A stretch of DNA of 36,342 nucleotides from an uncultured Prevotellaceae bacterium (GTDB taxonomy: Bacteria; Bacteroidota; Bacteroidia; Bacteroidales; Bacteroidaceae): NCBI GenBank assembly GCA_900320845.1, contig ONTS01000023.1, positions 1 to 36,342 of the forward strand. Reading direction: 5' to 3'. Below the pieces are notes generated by a model, which saw only the letters and a program-made list of their open reading frames with translations, had not been told where the DNA came from and made no database searches. The position numbers and the translations under genes were made by a program. Shown piece after piece: positions 26,397 to 34,132 of the stretch. How positions within the stretch are numbered: the first letter of the stretch is position 1; each line of letters opens with the position of its first letter.

Positions 26397-26660
26397 ATGT
26401 CGAAGATTTGTCAGATTACGGGTAAGAAAGCCCAGGTAGGATGCAATGTTTCGCACTCGAAACATCGCACAAAGCGCCGCTTCAACGTTAACCTTTTCAA
26501 TAAGAAGTTCTACTATGTAGAGGAGCAGTGCTGGATTAGTCTTAAACTCAGTGCCGCAGGTTTGCGCACCATTAATAAGTTAGGTCTTGACGCAGCTTTG
26601 AAGCAAGCTGTCGCCAACGGATATGTAGATTGGAAAGACATCAAAGTGATAGGAGTATAA
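26397..26660 (+). CDS. rpmB: 50S ribosomal protein L28
   Basis: This 87-residue basic protein starts [20 protein letters not shown], the typical Bacteroidetes L28 opening, followed by [19 protein letters not shown]28 is a late-assembling protein of the large ribosomal subunit. It is the first gene of the rpmB-rpmG-DUF4295 unit and is followed after 4 nt by rpmG. Confidence 0.97.
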   Translation: MSKICQITGKKAQVGCNVSHSKHRTKRRFNVNLFNKKFYYVEEQCWISLKLSAAGLRTINKLGLDAALKQAVANGYVDWKDIKVIGV

Positions 26661-26664
26661 CACC

Positions 26665-26856
26665 ATGGCAAACAAGAAAGCAAAAGGCAATCGCATCCAA
26701 GTTATCTTGGAGTGCACCGAGATGAAGAATAGTGGACTGCCCGGCACAAGCCGCTACGTCACTGTGAAGAACCGTAAGAATACACCCGACCGTATGGAGC
26801 TGAAGAAGTACAACCCCATACTGAAGAAGATGACGGTGCATAAGGAAATCAAATAA
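26665..26856 (+). CDS. rpmG: 50S ribosomal protein L33
   Basis: This 63-residue basic protein starts [20 protein letters not shown] and ends [11 protein letters not shown]33 sits near the E site of the large subunit. It has a single cysteine instead of the four of the zinc-binding form, so it is the zinc-independent type. It follows rpmB by 4 nt and precedes the DUF4295 gene by 23 nt. Confidence 0.97.
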   Translation: MANKKAKGNRIQVILECTEMKNSGLPGTSRYVTVKNRKNTPDRMELKKYNPILKKMTVHKEIK

Positions 26857-26879
26857 CCCACAAGCAATATCACTAAAGT

Positions 26880-27038
26880 ATGGCAAAGAAAACCGTCGCC
26901 ACCCTGCACGAAGGCTCAAAGGATGGCAGAGCATATACCAAAGTTATCAAAATGGTAAAGAGCCCGAAGACCGGTGCTTATGTTTTCGATGAGCAAATGG
27001 TGCCCAACGAAGCAGTACAGGACTTCTTCAAGAAATAA
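26880..27038 (+). CDS. Small conserved Bacteroidetes protein, DUF4295 family
   Basis: This 52-residue basic protein starts MAKKTVATLHEGSKDGRAYT and continues with KVIKMVKSPKTGAYVF. Small proteins of this type follow L33 in many Bacteroidetes and are annotated DUF4295; a ribosome-associated role has been guessed from position only. It lies 23 nt after rpmG and a terminator follows, so it ends the transcript. In relatives I recall ftsY usually coming next; it is not here. Confidence 0.88.
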   Translation: MAKKTVATLHEGSKDGRAYTKVIKMVKSPKTGAYVFDEQMVPNEAVQDFFKK

Positions 27039-27089
27039 TATCGCACACTCCTGCGCAGGCGTCTCCTGTGTAGCACAATAACCCATAAG

Positions 27090-27121
27090 GCGGAACATCA
27101 ACATCGGTGTTCCGCTTTTTT
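27090..27121 (+). terminator. Terminator of rpmB-rpmG-DUF4295
   Basis: An 8-bp stem GCGGAACA / TGTTCCGC (27090-27097 with 27108-27115) with a 10-nt loop is followed by six T residues. Confidence 0.85.
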
Positions 27122-27183
27122 GTAAAACTTAGTAAAGTCACATTAATACCTAATCTTGAACAGTGATTATTGGGATGTCGTTC

Positions 27184-27380
27184 AGGTATGTTCTATAGAT
27201 TAGTTTAATTGCTTTATTATGCTATTATTCTATGGCTTCGCCGCTTTGTACTTTTTGTCGGCATCTTTTGTACTTTGTCCTTAATGTTATAGCACGCTAT
27301 ACGTCTGCGGAAGCAAAGAACAAAAAACCTGTTCAACAAAAATCTACAAATCGACAGAAGATTATTTATAGAACATGCCT
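27184..27380. repeat. Possible inverted-repeat element of about 197 bp
   Basis: AGGTATGTTCTATA at 27184-27197 recurs inverted at 27367-27380 with one mismatch. Between them the string TTTGTACTTT occurs twice about 20 bp apart, and a short palindrome TATAGCACGCTATA is present. The whole AT-rich gap 27039-27769 (731 bp) contains no gene that I can support; it holds a terminator, this element and the promoter at 27610. Confidence 0.3.
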
Positions 27381-27609
27381 ATATAATATAGGTACTTAAA
27401 TAATAAATTTCCCAAACGGGCAAACGTTCGTATAAATACAGAATTTTTCACACCTCATCATAGCACAAGTAAACTTGGCATTGCATTCGGCTAAACTAAG
27501 ACGTTCAATTTTCCTAAACATCCAATTAAAACTTAAAGAACACGTCCTCTCGTTGCTTAGTGTATTATATATTATTTATATTTGCATTTATTAAAGTTTT
27601 TCCTAAGGC

Positions 27610-27643
27610 TTTGTTGGGAATCGAATCCATACTCTTATCTTTG
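27610..27643 (+). promoter_or_regulatory. Promoter of the 1288-residue BspA-like gene
   Basis: TTTG at 27610-27613 and TATCTTTG at 27636-27643 match the -33 and -7 elements with a 22-nt spacer. The transcript should start near 27650, leaving about 120 nt of leader that includes a T15 run. Confidence 0.7.
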
Positions 27644-27724
27644 CAGCCAAATACTAAATAGTGGTGATATTGTAATGGTTTCCAAGGGTGTTTTGTGATA
27701 CACGAGGAACTTACAATGAGATTA

Positions 27725-27739
27725 TTTTTTTTTTTTTTT
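27725..27739. repeat. T15 homopolymer in the leader of the BspA-like gene
   Basis: Fifteen consecutive T residues lie 30 bp before the ATG at 27770. An in-frame upstream ATG at 27716 precedes the run, so its length decides whether translation from there joins the main frame. At the present length it does. Confidence 0.85.
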
Positions 27740-27769
27740 GCCAACATTGTAAATAATAATTCTGCAATT

Positions 27770-30700
27770 ATGAGAAAATATTTACTCTATTTGCTGTCGG
27801 CAATTGTCATGCCGATAGTGGTAAGTGCGCAACCGCAAACCAACGGTACGTATAAAGATGATGGTTATACGTATCCACAAGGTGTCATCCAATGTTTTCA
27901 TGGACCGTTGCCCACTGGTGGTACCAAGACTACCAAAGAGAAATGGCAGGCTTGGCCCACAGATGCCAACCTTCAAGTGTTTCGCCGTACCGATGGTAGC
28001 GAAGGCGTCGTTGTCAAATATAACTCGTTAAGTAATTCTTCAACCAATACCAGAGGCTATTACGGACAGTTGTTGTTCACCATTACAAGTTATGACCAAT
28101 CAACAAATACAGGTACGGTAGAACTTGGTGGTACATATTCCCGATACAGTACAGCCTCCAATTACAATGTGAAATTGTTTACCCGACAGTTTAGTAAGAC
28201 TACTGGAATAAAAAGCACTTATAATCCTAGTAATGTCGATGAAAATCCTTCCTACTTAGATCGGATTGTCATACCTGCCCAAATCACCATTACTTCAGAC
28301 GGAAATTGGGCAGGCTATTATCAGGGAAACAACCTTGCCGGTGCTATGTTTACAGTAACTGGAGTGTCGGATGATTGTATTAAAAACATCCGCAATATGG
28401 GTTTTTCTTCCAGTACGACTGTAGAATGCTGGCTGCCTTCAACCATAACAAGAATAGGAAACAATGCATTTTGTACCGGTGTTAATAATAACATCACCCA
28501 TTATAAGTTTTATTCCTCATTGGATGGCAGTGGCAATCCTATTGAAGATGTCAATAGCAATAACGTGACGGAAATAGGTAAGTCAGCGTTTTTTGGCAGC
28601 AGTAAGATGACGACGCTTCCTGTAGGAAGTAAAATACAAACGATAGGCGAATATGCTTTCTCAAGTTGTAATAGTCTCCTTTCTGCAGATTTTTCCAACA
28701 GCCCGTTGTTGACTGAGATTGCCGGCAGTTGTTTTAACTGGTGTAATAGCTTGACTTCTGTGACATTTCCCAATTCCCTTCAAAGTATTGGAAACTCCGC
28801 TTTCTATAACTGTTCCAGTCTGACTTCTGTGACATTTCCTAATTCTCTTCAAAGCATAGGATACTCCGCTTTCCAGTATTGTTCCAATCTGTCTTCTGTG
28901 ACATTTCCCAATTCCCTCAAAAATATTGGAGACGGTATATTCAGTTACTGTGGCGGTTTAAATAATGTTATTTTCCCGACTCATCTTGAAAGCATTGGTA
29001 ATCGTGCTTTTGTGGGATGTGGATTGACATCCATTGAAAGTCTTTATACTGCATTGACGCAAAACAAAACTTTACAATACATTGGCGAAGATGCTTTCAT
29101 ATCAAATAAAATTTCTTATTTGAAATGGGAAACGGCAGACAAATATCACGAAAACTTTCGTATCGGTTCAAATGCTTTTTATAGCCAGCGGTGTGAACTG
29201 ACGGTGGAGATGGATGCAGCATGCACAACTGTGCCTGAGTATCTGAGATATTCCGGATATAATCCGCCTTTCGGAGGACAGACAGAAGAAATAGTATTGA
29301 GCCAAGATGATTTCGGTAACAAGATTTCTCTTCCTAACTGTCTGCGTGTCATAGTTCCAATCAATTGTATATCAACTTATCGCGCAGATCATGTCATGGG
29401 ACAGATACCGTTACATGACTATCGTGTGAAATTCAAATGGGGAACGTTTGCCAATCAGACTACACTCAATGAAGATCTGGCTAAGAATTTTGATCAGCGC
29501 AGTTACTACGGTTTGTACAACATCACTCCTCAGCAGCGACTGATTGCGACCAGCGCGTGGAAAAACGACGCACTCTGCTTCCGCCCTTATAAAATTCTAA
29601 CTAATGGGACAGGAGGAAACGAAGAACCTGATCCCGAGCATCCAGAATACGAAAATCCAATAACTGGGTATTGGTATGCCAACACCGTTGACTATTGGGA
29701 TTCGGATGCCAAGACAGCGACTGTCATAGAGACTGAAGATAATTTTTTCAGTACTGATGCCTTTGCTTTCAATATGCCGAAGACCATCACGGACCTGAAT
29801 ACATTTAAAGCAAGCGTTGCTGCAAAGAATGAAACCAGTTACCCACAGTCGTTGATGCCCTATACCATACACACTTATCATCCAAACTCTGCAGGAACTG
29901 GAGAACAGGTGGAACAACTTGGAAGGAAACCCGTGCCTGACGGCATGGTACCCGCAAACGCAGGTATTATCATCGACTTCCCCAAACCTGGTTATTATCT
30001 TGTGCCGCCTGCCATAATGGAATTCGGAGAGCAATATCGGTGGAAGTATTCAATTGATAAAAAACATGTGCCATTTTCACCGGAAAGTAAGACACAGGTA
30101 AACCTGTATAATGAAAATCCATATTTCTACAATTATCCAAATTTCAGAGATTTCATTATCCGTGATACCCTGTTGGTACAAAAAGAAAAAGATGTACTCA
30201 TCCTTTTCCGTAAAGATGATCTCGTAGCGCTTGAATCTGAAGTGACGGTAGAAGGTCTTCAGGCCATATTTGCAAATGCCTTGATTTATATACAGGATGA
30301 AAACGGATATTATACAGGCTTCGATATAGGTTACGACTATACCACCTCTGACTATTACCCTGACGATAATAATTATTATTATACTTGGAGTAATGCTTTT
30401 TTAAGTAACCACTCTCGCTATCTTGGTGAATATATAAATGGAACTTATGTAAGCGGCAAGGTGATTAAAAACAGAGAAACAGAAGTGGAGTATGTTGCCC
30501 ATTTTGTGGATCGTCTGTATTACCAGGATGCAGAGAACCCTTCAGGCTTACTCAGCACGAATGATTTGGAAGTGTATTGGTGGAATGAATTGGGAATGGT
30601 GTCCGATATGGTTTCAGAACCATATACTGTAGGCTATGACACTTACACGGACTACAAGAGTTTTATCAAGGACGAAGTTGCCTACGTCCAGCAAACAGAG

Positions 30701-31636
30701 CAGGTTACCATGACCTTCTACAAGTTATATCGTTTCGACAACTATTCATCTATTTCAGAAATGGTGGGAATCATAGAGAGTGGTTACGGATATACGGAAG
30801 AATATGTGCCATGGAGTGTGATTTTTGATGAATTCATGAACGGAAGTTGGGAGGAACAAAGTTACGAAGGCTCTGTTTACAAAACCTGGATTGATATATG
30901 GAATCCTCTTGTCGATTTTAATGCGTTGGGAAGTTATTTTGCTACAAACCACGATTCGGAGAACGACCATAACGTCATCATCGGCCTGCCCGACCGATAT
31001 CCCATCTTCCCTTATTGGGCAGAGAGTCCCTATCCCTTCCAGGATGCAGCCCACGATGTGGTGCATAGCGATATCAATGAACGCTTCCCGGGTAGTCTTG
31101 AAGGTGGTGTGAACAATCCGCTCAACTTCGACTACACCAAGTTTGGACGTATGGGTAAGGGAGTAGTGCTCGATGGTAGTGGCATGCCCACCGCTTATGG
31201 CTCCTTCGTCAACCTCCGCGATATTGACCCCAAGAATACAGAGTCGTATGTGGACAATGACATTCACTATGTAAACTTTGTCATCAGCAAAGGTTACTTT
31301 GTGCAGATAAACACCAATCCCCTTGCCTCTGATGCAGCCAACTATATCAATGCCACCTGGACGCAACCCAACCGTGCCTACTTCTCAGTAAGTCGTAACC
31401 ACATACCGCACCTCATCAGGGAGGCAGAACAAGGAGGAGCCGGGGCAGGCAAACTCTCACTCTTCATCATTCCTGAAGACAACGGCAGTACAACTGGTAT
31501 CACCGCGACAGCTGACGATGTAAAGAACGATAAGTGGCGTGGCGGCTGGTACACCTTGCAGGGCGTGCAACTCACCGGCAAACCTACACAGCCGGGTATC
31601 TACATACATAATGGAAGAAAGGAGGCCGTGAAATGA
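27770..31636 (+). CDS. Large secreted BspA-like leucine-rich-repeat protein
   Basis: This 1288-residue protein has a signal peptide (MRKYLLYLLSAIVMPIVVSA, then Q). Residues about 205-430 are BspA-type repeats of 23 residues with the core CSSLTSVTFPNSLQSIG and SAFYNC, nearly identical in three units. About 700 residues of unrecognised, Tyr- and Asn-rich beta-like sequence follow, then the shared C-terminal motif WYTLQGVQLTGKPTQPG ending NGRKEAVK. BspA-like proteins are surface or secreted and some mediate adhesion; a ligand cannot be read here. Base composition changes sharply near 30955: a line at 30361 is 17/60 G+C while one at 31081 is 31/60. I start at 27770 because it opens the signal peptide; in-frame starts at 27695 and 27716 would add an odd Phe-rich extension. 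A small acidic protein overlaps the stop by ATGA. Confidence 0.88.
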   Translation: MRKYLLYLLSAIVMPIVVSAQPQTNGTYKDDGYTYPQGVIQCFHGPLPTGGTKTTKEKWQAWPTDANLQVFRRTDGSEGVVVKYNSLSNSSTNTRGYYGQLLFTITSYDQSTNTGTVELGGTYSRYSTASNYNVKLFTRQFSKTTGIKSTYNPSNVDENPSYLDRIVIPAQITITSDGNWAGYYQGNNLAGAMFTVTGVSDDCIKNIRNMGFSSSTTVECWLPSTITRIGNNAFCTGVNNNITHYKFYSSLDGSGNPIEDVNSNNVTEIGKSAFFGSSKMTTLPVGSKIQTIGEYAFSSCNSLLSADFSNSPLLTEIAGSCFNWCNSLTSVTFPNSLQSIGNSAFYNCSSLTSVTFPNSLQSIGYSAFQYCSNLSSVTFPNSLKNIGDGIFSYCGGLNNVIFPTHLESIGNRAFVGCGLTSIESLYTALTQNKTLQYIGEDAFISNKISYLKWETADKYHENFRIGSNAFYSQRCELTVEMDAACTTVPEYLRYSGYNPPFGGQTEEIVLSQDDFGNKISLPNCLRVIVPINCISTYRADHVMGQIPLHDYRVKFKWGTFANQTTLNEDLAKNFDQRSYYGLYNITPQQRLIATSAWKNDALCFRPYKILTNGTGGNEEPDPEHPEYENPITGYWYANTVDYWDSDAKTATVIETEDNFFSTDAFAFNMPKTITDLNTFKASVAAKNETSYPQSLMPYTIHTYHPNSAGTGEQVEQLGRKPVPDGMVPANAGIIIDFPKPGYYLVPPAIMEFGEQYRWKYSIDKKHVPFSPESKTQVNLYNENPYFYNYPNFRDFIIRDTLLVQKEKDVLILFRKDDLVALESEVTVEGLQAIFANALIYIQDENGYYTGFDIGYDYTTSDYYPDDNNYYYTWSNAFLSNHSRYLGEYINGTYVSGKVIKNRETEVEYVAHFVDRLYYQDAENPSGLLSTNDLEVYWWNELGMVSDMVSEPYTVGYDTYTDYKSFIKDEVAYVQQTEQVTMTFYKLYRFDNYSSISEMVGIIESGYGYTEEYVPWSVIFDEFMNGSWEEQSYEGSVYKTWIDIWNPLVDFNALGSYFATNHDSENDHNVIIGLPDRYPIFPYWAESPYPFQDAAHDVVHSDINERFPGSLEGGVNNPLNFDYTKFGRMGKGVVLDGSGMPTAYGSFVNLRDIDPKNTESYVDNDIHYVNFVISKGYFVQINTNPLASDAANYINATWTQPNRAYFSVSRNHIPHLIREAEQGGAGAGKLSLFIIPEDNGSTTGITATADDVKNDKWRGGWYTLQGVQLTGKPTQPGIYIHNGRKEAVK
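28752..28958. repeat. 69-bp tandem repeat inside the BspA-like gene
   Basis: TGACTTCTGTGACATTTCC begins at 28752 and again at 28821, and a one-base variant begins at 28890, an exact 69-bp period. Each unit encodes one 23-residue BspA repeat. The nucleotide identity is high enough to allow gain or loss of units by recombination. Confidence 0.9.
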
Positions 31637-31887
31637 AGAAGACATATAATACCCCCGACATCGTAGTTATTAACTGTCAGCACCTCATGCAGGGGGGCGG
31701 CGGTCCACAGATATCAGGTAATGGCTATTGGTTCAACCCCGATGACCCTATCGGCGGAGGCGGTGCTGAAGCACCACCGATGATATGGGATGATGAAGAG
31801 ATGAATGATGAAGTGATAATAGATATAAATCACCGACGCAGACAAATCTTGCCACTGTGGTTTAAGCCAAAAAGAGTGTTAGATTGA
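31633..31887 (+). CDS. Small protein, copy 4 of the module partner
   Basis: This encodes 84 residues starting MKKTYNTPDIVVINCQHLMQ, then a Gly-rich centre (GGGGPQISGNG, IGGGG), then MIWDDEEMNDE. Its ATG overlaps the stop of the large BspA-like gene (ATGA), so translation is probably coupled. K-T-Y-N-T-P-D-I fits the N-terminal pattern of the other copies exactly and IWDDEE matches LWDEEE in copy 2. After the acidic part about 24 residues are basic and hydrophobic (NHRRRQILPLWFKPKR), unlike the other copies, which may reflect a lost original stop. No signal peptide. Function unknown. Confidence 0.8.
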   Translation: MKKTYNTPDIVVINCQHLMQGGGGPQISGNGYWFNPDDPIGGGGAEAPPMIWDDEEMNDEVIIDINHRRRQILPLWFKPKRVLD

Positions 31888-31945
31888 CATTCGTCTTCCA
31901 GACCGTTGTCATCGTTTCGTCTCCTTTTTTAGACTCGTCCAATAA

Positions 31946-32029
31946 CTTTACCCTTCAGTAAGCTGCCATAGGTTCACATGACAAACTCTCGTCACAGACG
32001 AACCTACAGTAGCAGACTGAAGGGTAAAG
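31946..32029. repeat. 30-bp imperfect inverted repeat
   Basis: The arms 31946-31975 and 32000-32029 agree at 25 of 30 positions (outer part CTTTACCCTTCAG), around 24 nt. It follows copy 4 of the small protein by 58 bp. It may be a terminator, although only a short T-run (ATTTTG) follows, or a small mobile repeat. Confidence 0.6.
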
Positions 32030-32111
32030 CATTTTGATGGCTGTCGCTGATAGTGCCAGACTCACTGCCCATTCCTTTATATATCATTCTCCCTTCGTTA
32101 TACAGTATATT

Positions 32112-32144
32112 AAAAAAGGTTCCCCTGTTTCACAACAGAGGAAC
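32112..32144 (-). terminator. Terminator on the minus strand (end of the candidate small RNA)
   Basis: GTTCCTCTGTT GTGA AACAGGGGAAC, read on the minus strand, is followed by CTTTTTT. This is a compact, typical intrinsic terminator with no protein gene upstream of it. Confidence 0.75.
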
Positions 32145-32221
32145 GCTGGTAAATAACAAAAATCGTGAATATAATAGAGTTTTATTCTCGCTTGCCAATC
32201 ATATGTAGTGTCCCTATTTTC
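32112..32221 (-). ncRNA. Candidate small RNA divergent from the Crp-family gene
   Basis: On the minus strand a Crp-type dyad (32271-32258) is followed after 22 nt by TTTATTTG at 32235-32228, close to the -7 consensus. About 110 nt later comes a terminator: an 11-bp stem with one G-U (32144-32134 with 32129-32119), a 4-nt loop and six T residues at 32117-32112. No protein-like frame lies between. The spacing from dyad to -7-like box is the same as at the two other dyads, which is why I call it. No promoter activity or target is known; the rest of the gap 31888-32551 holds the inverted repeat and the operators. Confidence 0.4.
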
Positions 32222-32257
32222 TACATGCAAATAAAACATCTTTTGCCTGATCATAAG

Positions 32258-32271
32258 GTAACAAATGTTAC
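32258..32271. promoter_or_regulatory. Crp/Fnr-type dyad, site 1
   Basis: GTAACAAATGTTAC has perfect 6-bp arms around AA. It lies 22 nt upstream of the -7-like box of the candidate small RNA on the minus strand. Confidence 0.6.
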
Positions 32272-32457
32272 GATTAAATATATTTAACATTTTCTTCTCT
32301 CCTCTGGATTATCATTCAAGAGTTGGTCTTTGTTTCGTATAATGAACAGGAATGCTGAAGTCTCCCTGTGTGAGCCGCTCTTCCGAAATGTAGATGATGC
32401 TGGCTGCCCGTTGTGCGAACACATCGAAATTGCTTGTTGTGTTAAAGAACTTAAAAT

Positions 32458-32471
32458 GTAACATATGTTAC
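32458..32471. promoter_or_regulatory. Crp/Fnr-type dyad, site 2, before the regulator gene
   Basis: GTAACATATGTTAC is a perfect 14-bp palindrome. It ends 21 nt before a -7-like GATATTTG at 32493-32500, placing its centre near -42 of the expected start, a usual activator position for Crp-type proteins. It suggests autoregulation. Confidence 0.65.
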
Positions 32472-32492
32472 GAATTATAGAAATAAAAATCG

Positions 32493-32500
32493 GATATTTG
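32493..32500 (+). promoter_or_regulatory. -7-like element of the Crp-family gene
   Basis: GATATTTG differs from TAnnTTTG at the first position only if the second A is matched. A weak -7 box with an upstream dyad is typical of activator-dependent promoters. Confidence 0.45.
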
Positions 32501-32551
32501 CATAGCATTTCAACAGTTAGCCAATCAAAAAGAACTATTAATACACTACTT

Positions 32552-33181
32552 ATGAAAGATGTTCGCGATCGTCTTCTGAAGATGCCCTTATTCAAAGGCT
32601 GCTCCGACTATGATGCAGATTCCTTGTTGTCTGAAGTGCAGCATAGGATAGTGGACAAGAAAGCCGATTCCCGCATAGCCTATGCACATTCTGAAGTGAC
32701 GGAGGTAATAATCTTGATATCCGGTAGAGTGCATACCACCATGACACATCCTGGAAAAGATGGTGTTGATATTGATCATTTTACCGGTCCGAGAATATTG
32801 GCGAAGGTTATCACTTTTGCCAAAGATAATCATTTGCCATGTACCATCACTGCAGATTCAGAATGTAAGATCTTGTTTCTCGAAAGAGAGTCTTTCTTCG
32901 ACTGGCTGATATTCCACCATGAAGTGTTGAGAAATTACCTTACAATCCTCTCCAATCGTGGAAAAACACTGACTAAATATATCCACGCTTTTGCCCTGGA
33001 GTCGTTAAAGGAAAGAATTCTGAACTACCTGAAGGAGGAAGGATGTATAGATAATGTAGCCCATCTGTCTCGCATTTTCGGTGTCGCGCGCCCATCTGTC
33101 TCGAGGGTGTTGTCTGCCCTGAAGAAAGAAGGAGTCATCGAGCGTAACTATGAGGGACTGATCCTGAAAAAACAACTATGA
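32552..33181 (+). CDS. Crp/Fnr-family transcription regulator
   Basis: This 209-residue protein has an N-terminal cyclic-nucleotide-binding-type beta barrel (about 5-120, with VIILISGRVHTTM and ITADSECKILFLERESF), a dimerisation helix (about 125-150) and a C-terminal winged helix with VAHLSRIFGVARPSVSRVLSALKKEGVIERN, whose helix-turn-helix should read the operator. There is no N-terminal Cys cluster for an iron-sulfur centre and I see no clear cAMP-contact motif, so the signal is unknown. I start at MKDVRDRLLKMPLFKGC; the upstream in-frame ATG at 32465 lies inside the dyad at 32458-32471 and upstream of the probable transcript start. A strong terminator follows. The matching dyads suggest it controls itself, a possible small RNA and the secreted protein at 34647. 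Confidence 0.9.
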   Translation: MKDVRDRLLKMPLFKGCSDYDADSLLSEVQHRIVDKKADSRIAYAHSEVTEVIILISGRVHTTMTHPGKDGVDIDHFTGPRILAKVITFAKDNHLPCTITADSECKILFLERESFFDWLIFHHEVLRNYLTILSNRGKTLTKYIHAFALESLKERILNYLKEEGCIDNVAHLSRIFGVARPSVSRVLSALKKEGVIERNYEGLILKKQL

Positions 33182-33196
33182 AAAACACACTTCGTC

Positions 33197-33236
33197 ACAT
33201 CCTGCATCAACACCGATGATGCAGGATGTTTTTTTG
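33197..33236 (+). terminator. Terminator of the Crp-family gene
   Basis: A perfect 13-bp stem ACATCCTGCATCA / TGATGCAGGATGT with a 7-nt loop is followed by a run of T residues, 15 bp after the stop codon. Confidence 0.9.
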
Positions 33237-33440
33237 TCTATGCTGCGTTGTTGATCAGGGGACTTGCTTGCGGAGTGTTGTCTCGAAATTGGCAGCGCTC
33301 CCATTCCATCTTTTCCAGTATTGTTGGGCAGGTTGGGATGAAGGTGTTATCGTTCAACATCTTCGTTAAGCCTTGAGCAAAGAAAACTTATTTATGCCAT
33401 GGCGAGAAAGTAATGGTTGAGTCCAACCGTCATTACAGAC

Positions 33441-34132
33441 CAATTGATAATGGGGGCATGTAAAGCGGAAAATATGTGATACCATTCTGCCATTTAGTCG
33501 ACAGTATGAAGTACGGTAGGAGTGGTCATATACTCTCCAAACTTATTCATACTCTTCTGTAGGGAAGACTACGTGTAGTTTTTGCTGCTCTTCACCTCTA
33601 TCGGACGGATGTGGCGACAGGTCACTTTGTCACTTTGTCCTTTTGAAGCAAGAAGTCTATATTCATTGTCTCTGATGACATGTTATAGGAAAAGAGTTTG
33701 TTGCCGCCGGCTGCCAACACCTGGGCTACGATATTCTCAATGAGCATTCTCTCGTTCACCTCCAGTTTCCAAAAGAGCAGTTTCTGGTAAAGTCAGCCAC
33801 CAAGAACATGATGGCTGCTCTCGCTCTGGGACATAGATGTATCTCATCAAGGATGATCAGCGACTTGCGCTCATGGAGTCTCACTTTGTAGTGCTGACTC
33901 AGGTATAGGAAAAGTGTGTCAAGGTCTTCCCCATATAGAGGTCAAACCTGTCTCTGACCATCTGGGGAGCCTTATTGAAGTCGATGAGGATGTATGACTC
34001 GTACTCATTCTTGGCAAACTTTTCTACGATATAGCTCTTTCCGATGCGTCGTGCACCTTCTACGAGTAGTGCCACCTCACCGTTTCTTTTCTCCTTCCAA
34101 TCAAAGAGCTGTTCATATATTTTCCGATTCAT
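33441..34132 (-). pseudogene. Decayed AAA-type ATPase with DUF4143-like C-terminus
   Basis: The minus-strand start at 34132 opens MNRKIYEQLFDWKEKRNGEV, with the Walker A sequence VEGARRIGKSYIVEKFAKNE. Near 33926-33935 the frame shifts; the new frame carries the Walker B segment SLIILDEIHLCPRARAAIMF. About 250 residues expected of the family are then missing near 33790, and the sequence jumps to LFWKLEVNERMLIENIVAQ and MNIDFLLQKDKVT. An 8-bp tandem duplication (GTCACTTT twice at 33621-33636) breaks the frame again; without it the text continues RHIRPIEVKSSKNYT, the family's C-terminal nuclease-like motif, followed by in-frame stops. Intact relatives are common, about 400-residue ATPases of unclear role in Bacteroidetes. 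This copy cannot make a working protein. Confidence 0.85.

Noticed and set aside
28752-28958. Regular repeats considered as a CRISPR array
   Set aside because: The 69-bp period equals one 23-residue protein repeat in an open frame, with no unique spacers.
32465-32551. Upstream in-frame start for the Crp-family protein
   Set aside because: The ATG lies within the palindrome and ahead of the probable transcript start; the start at 32552 gives the usual family length.
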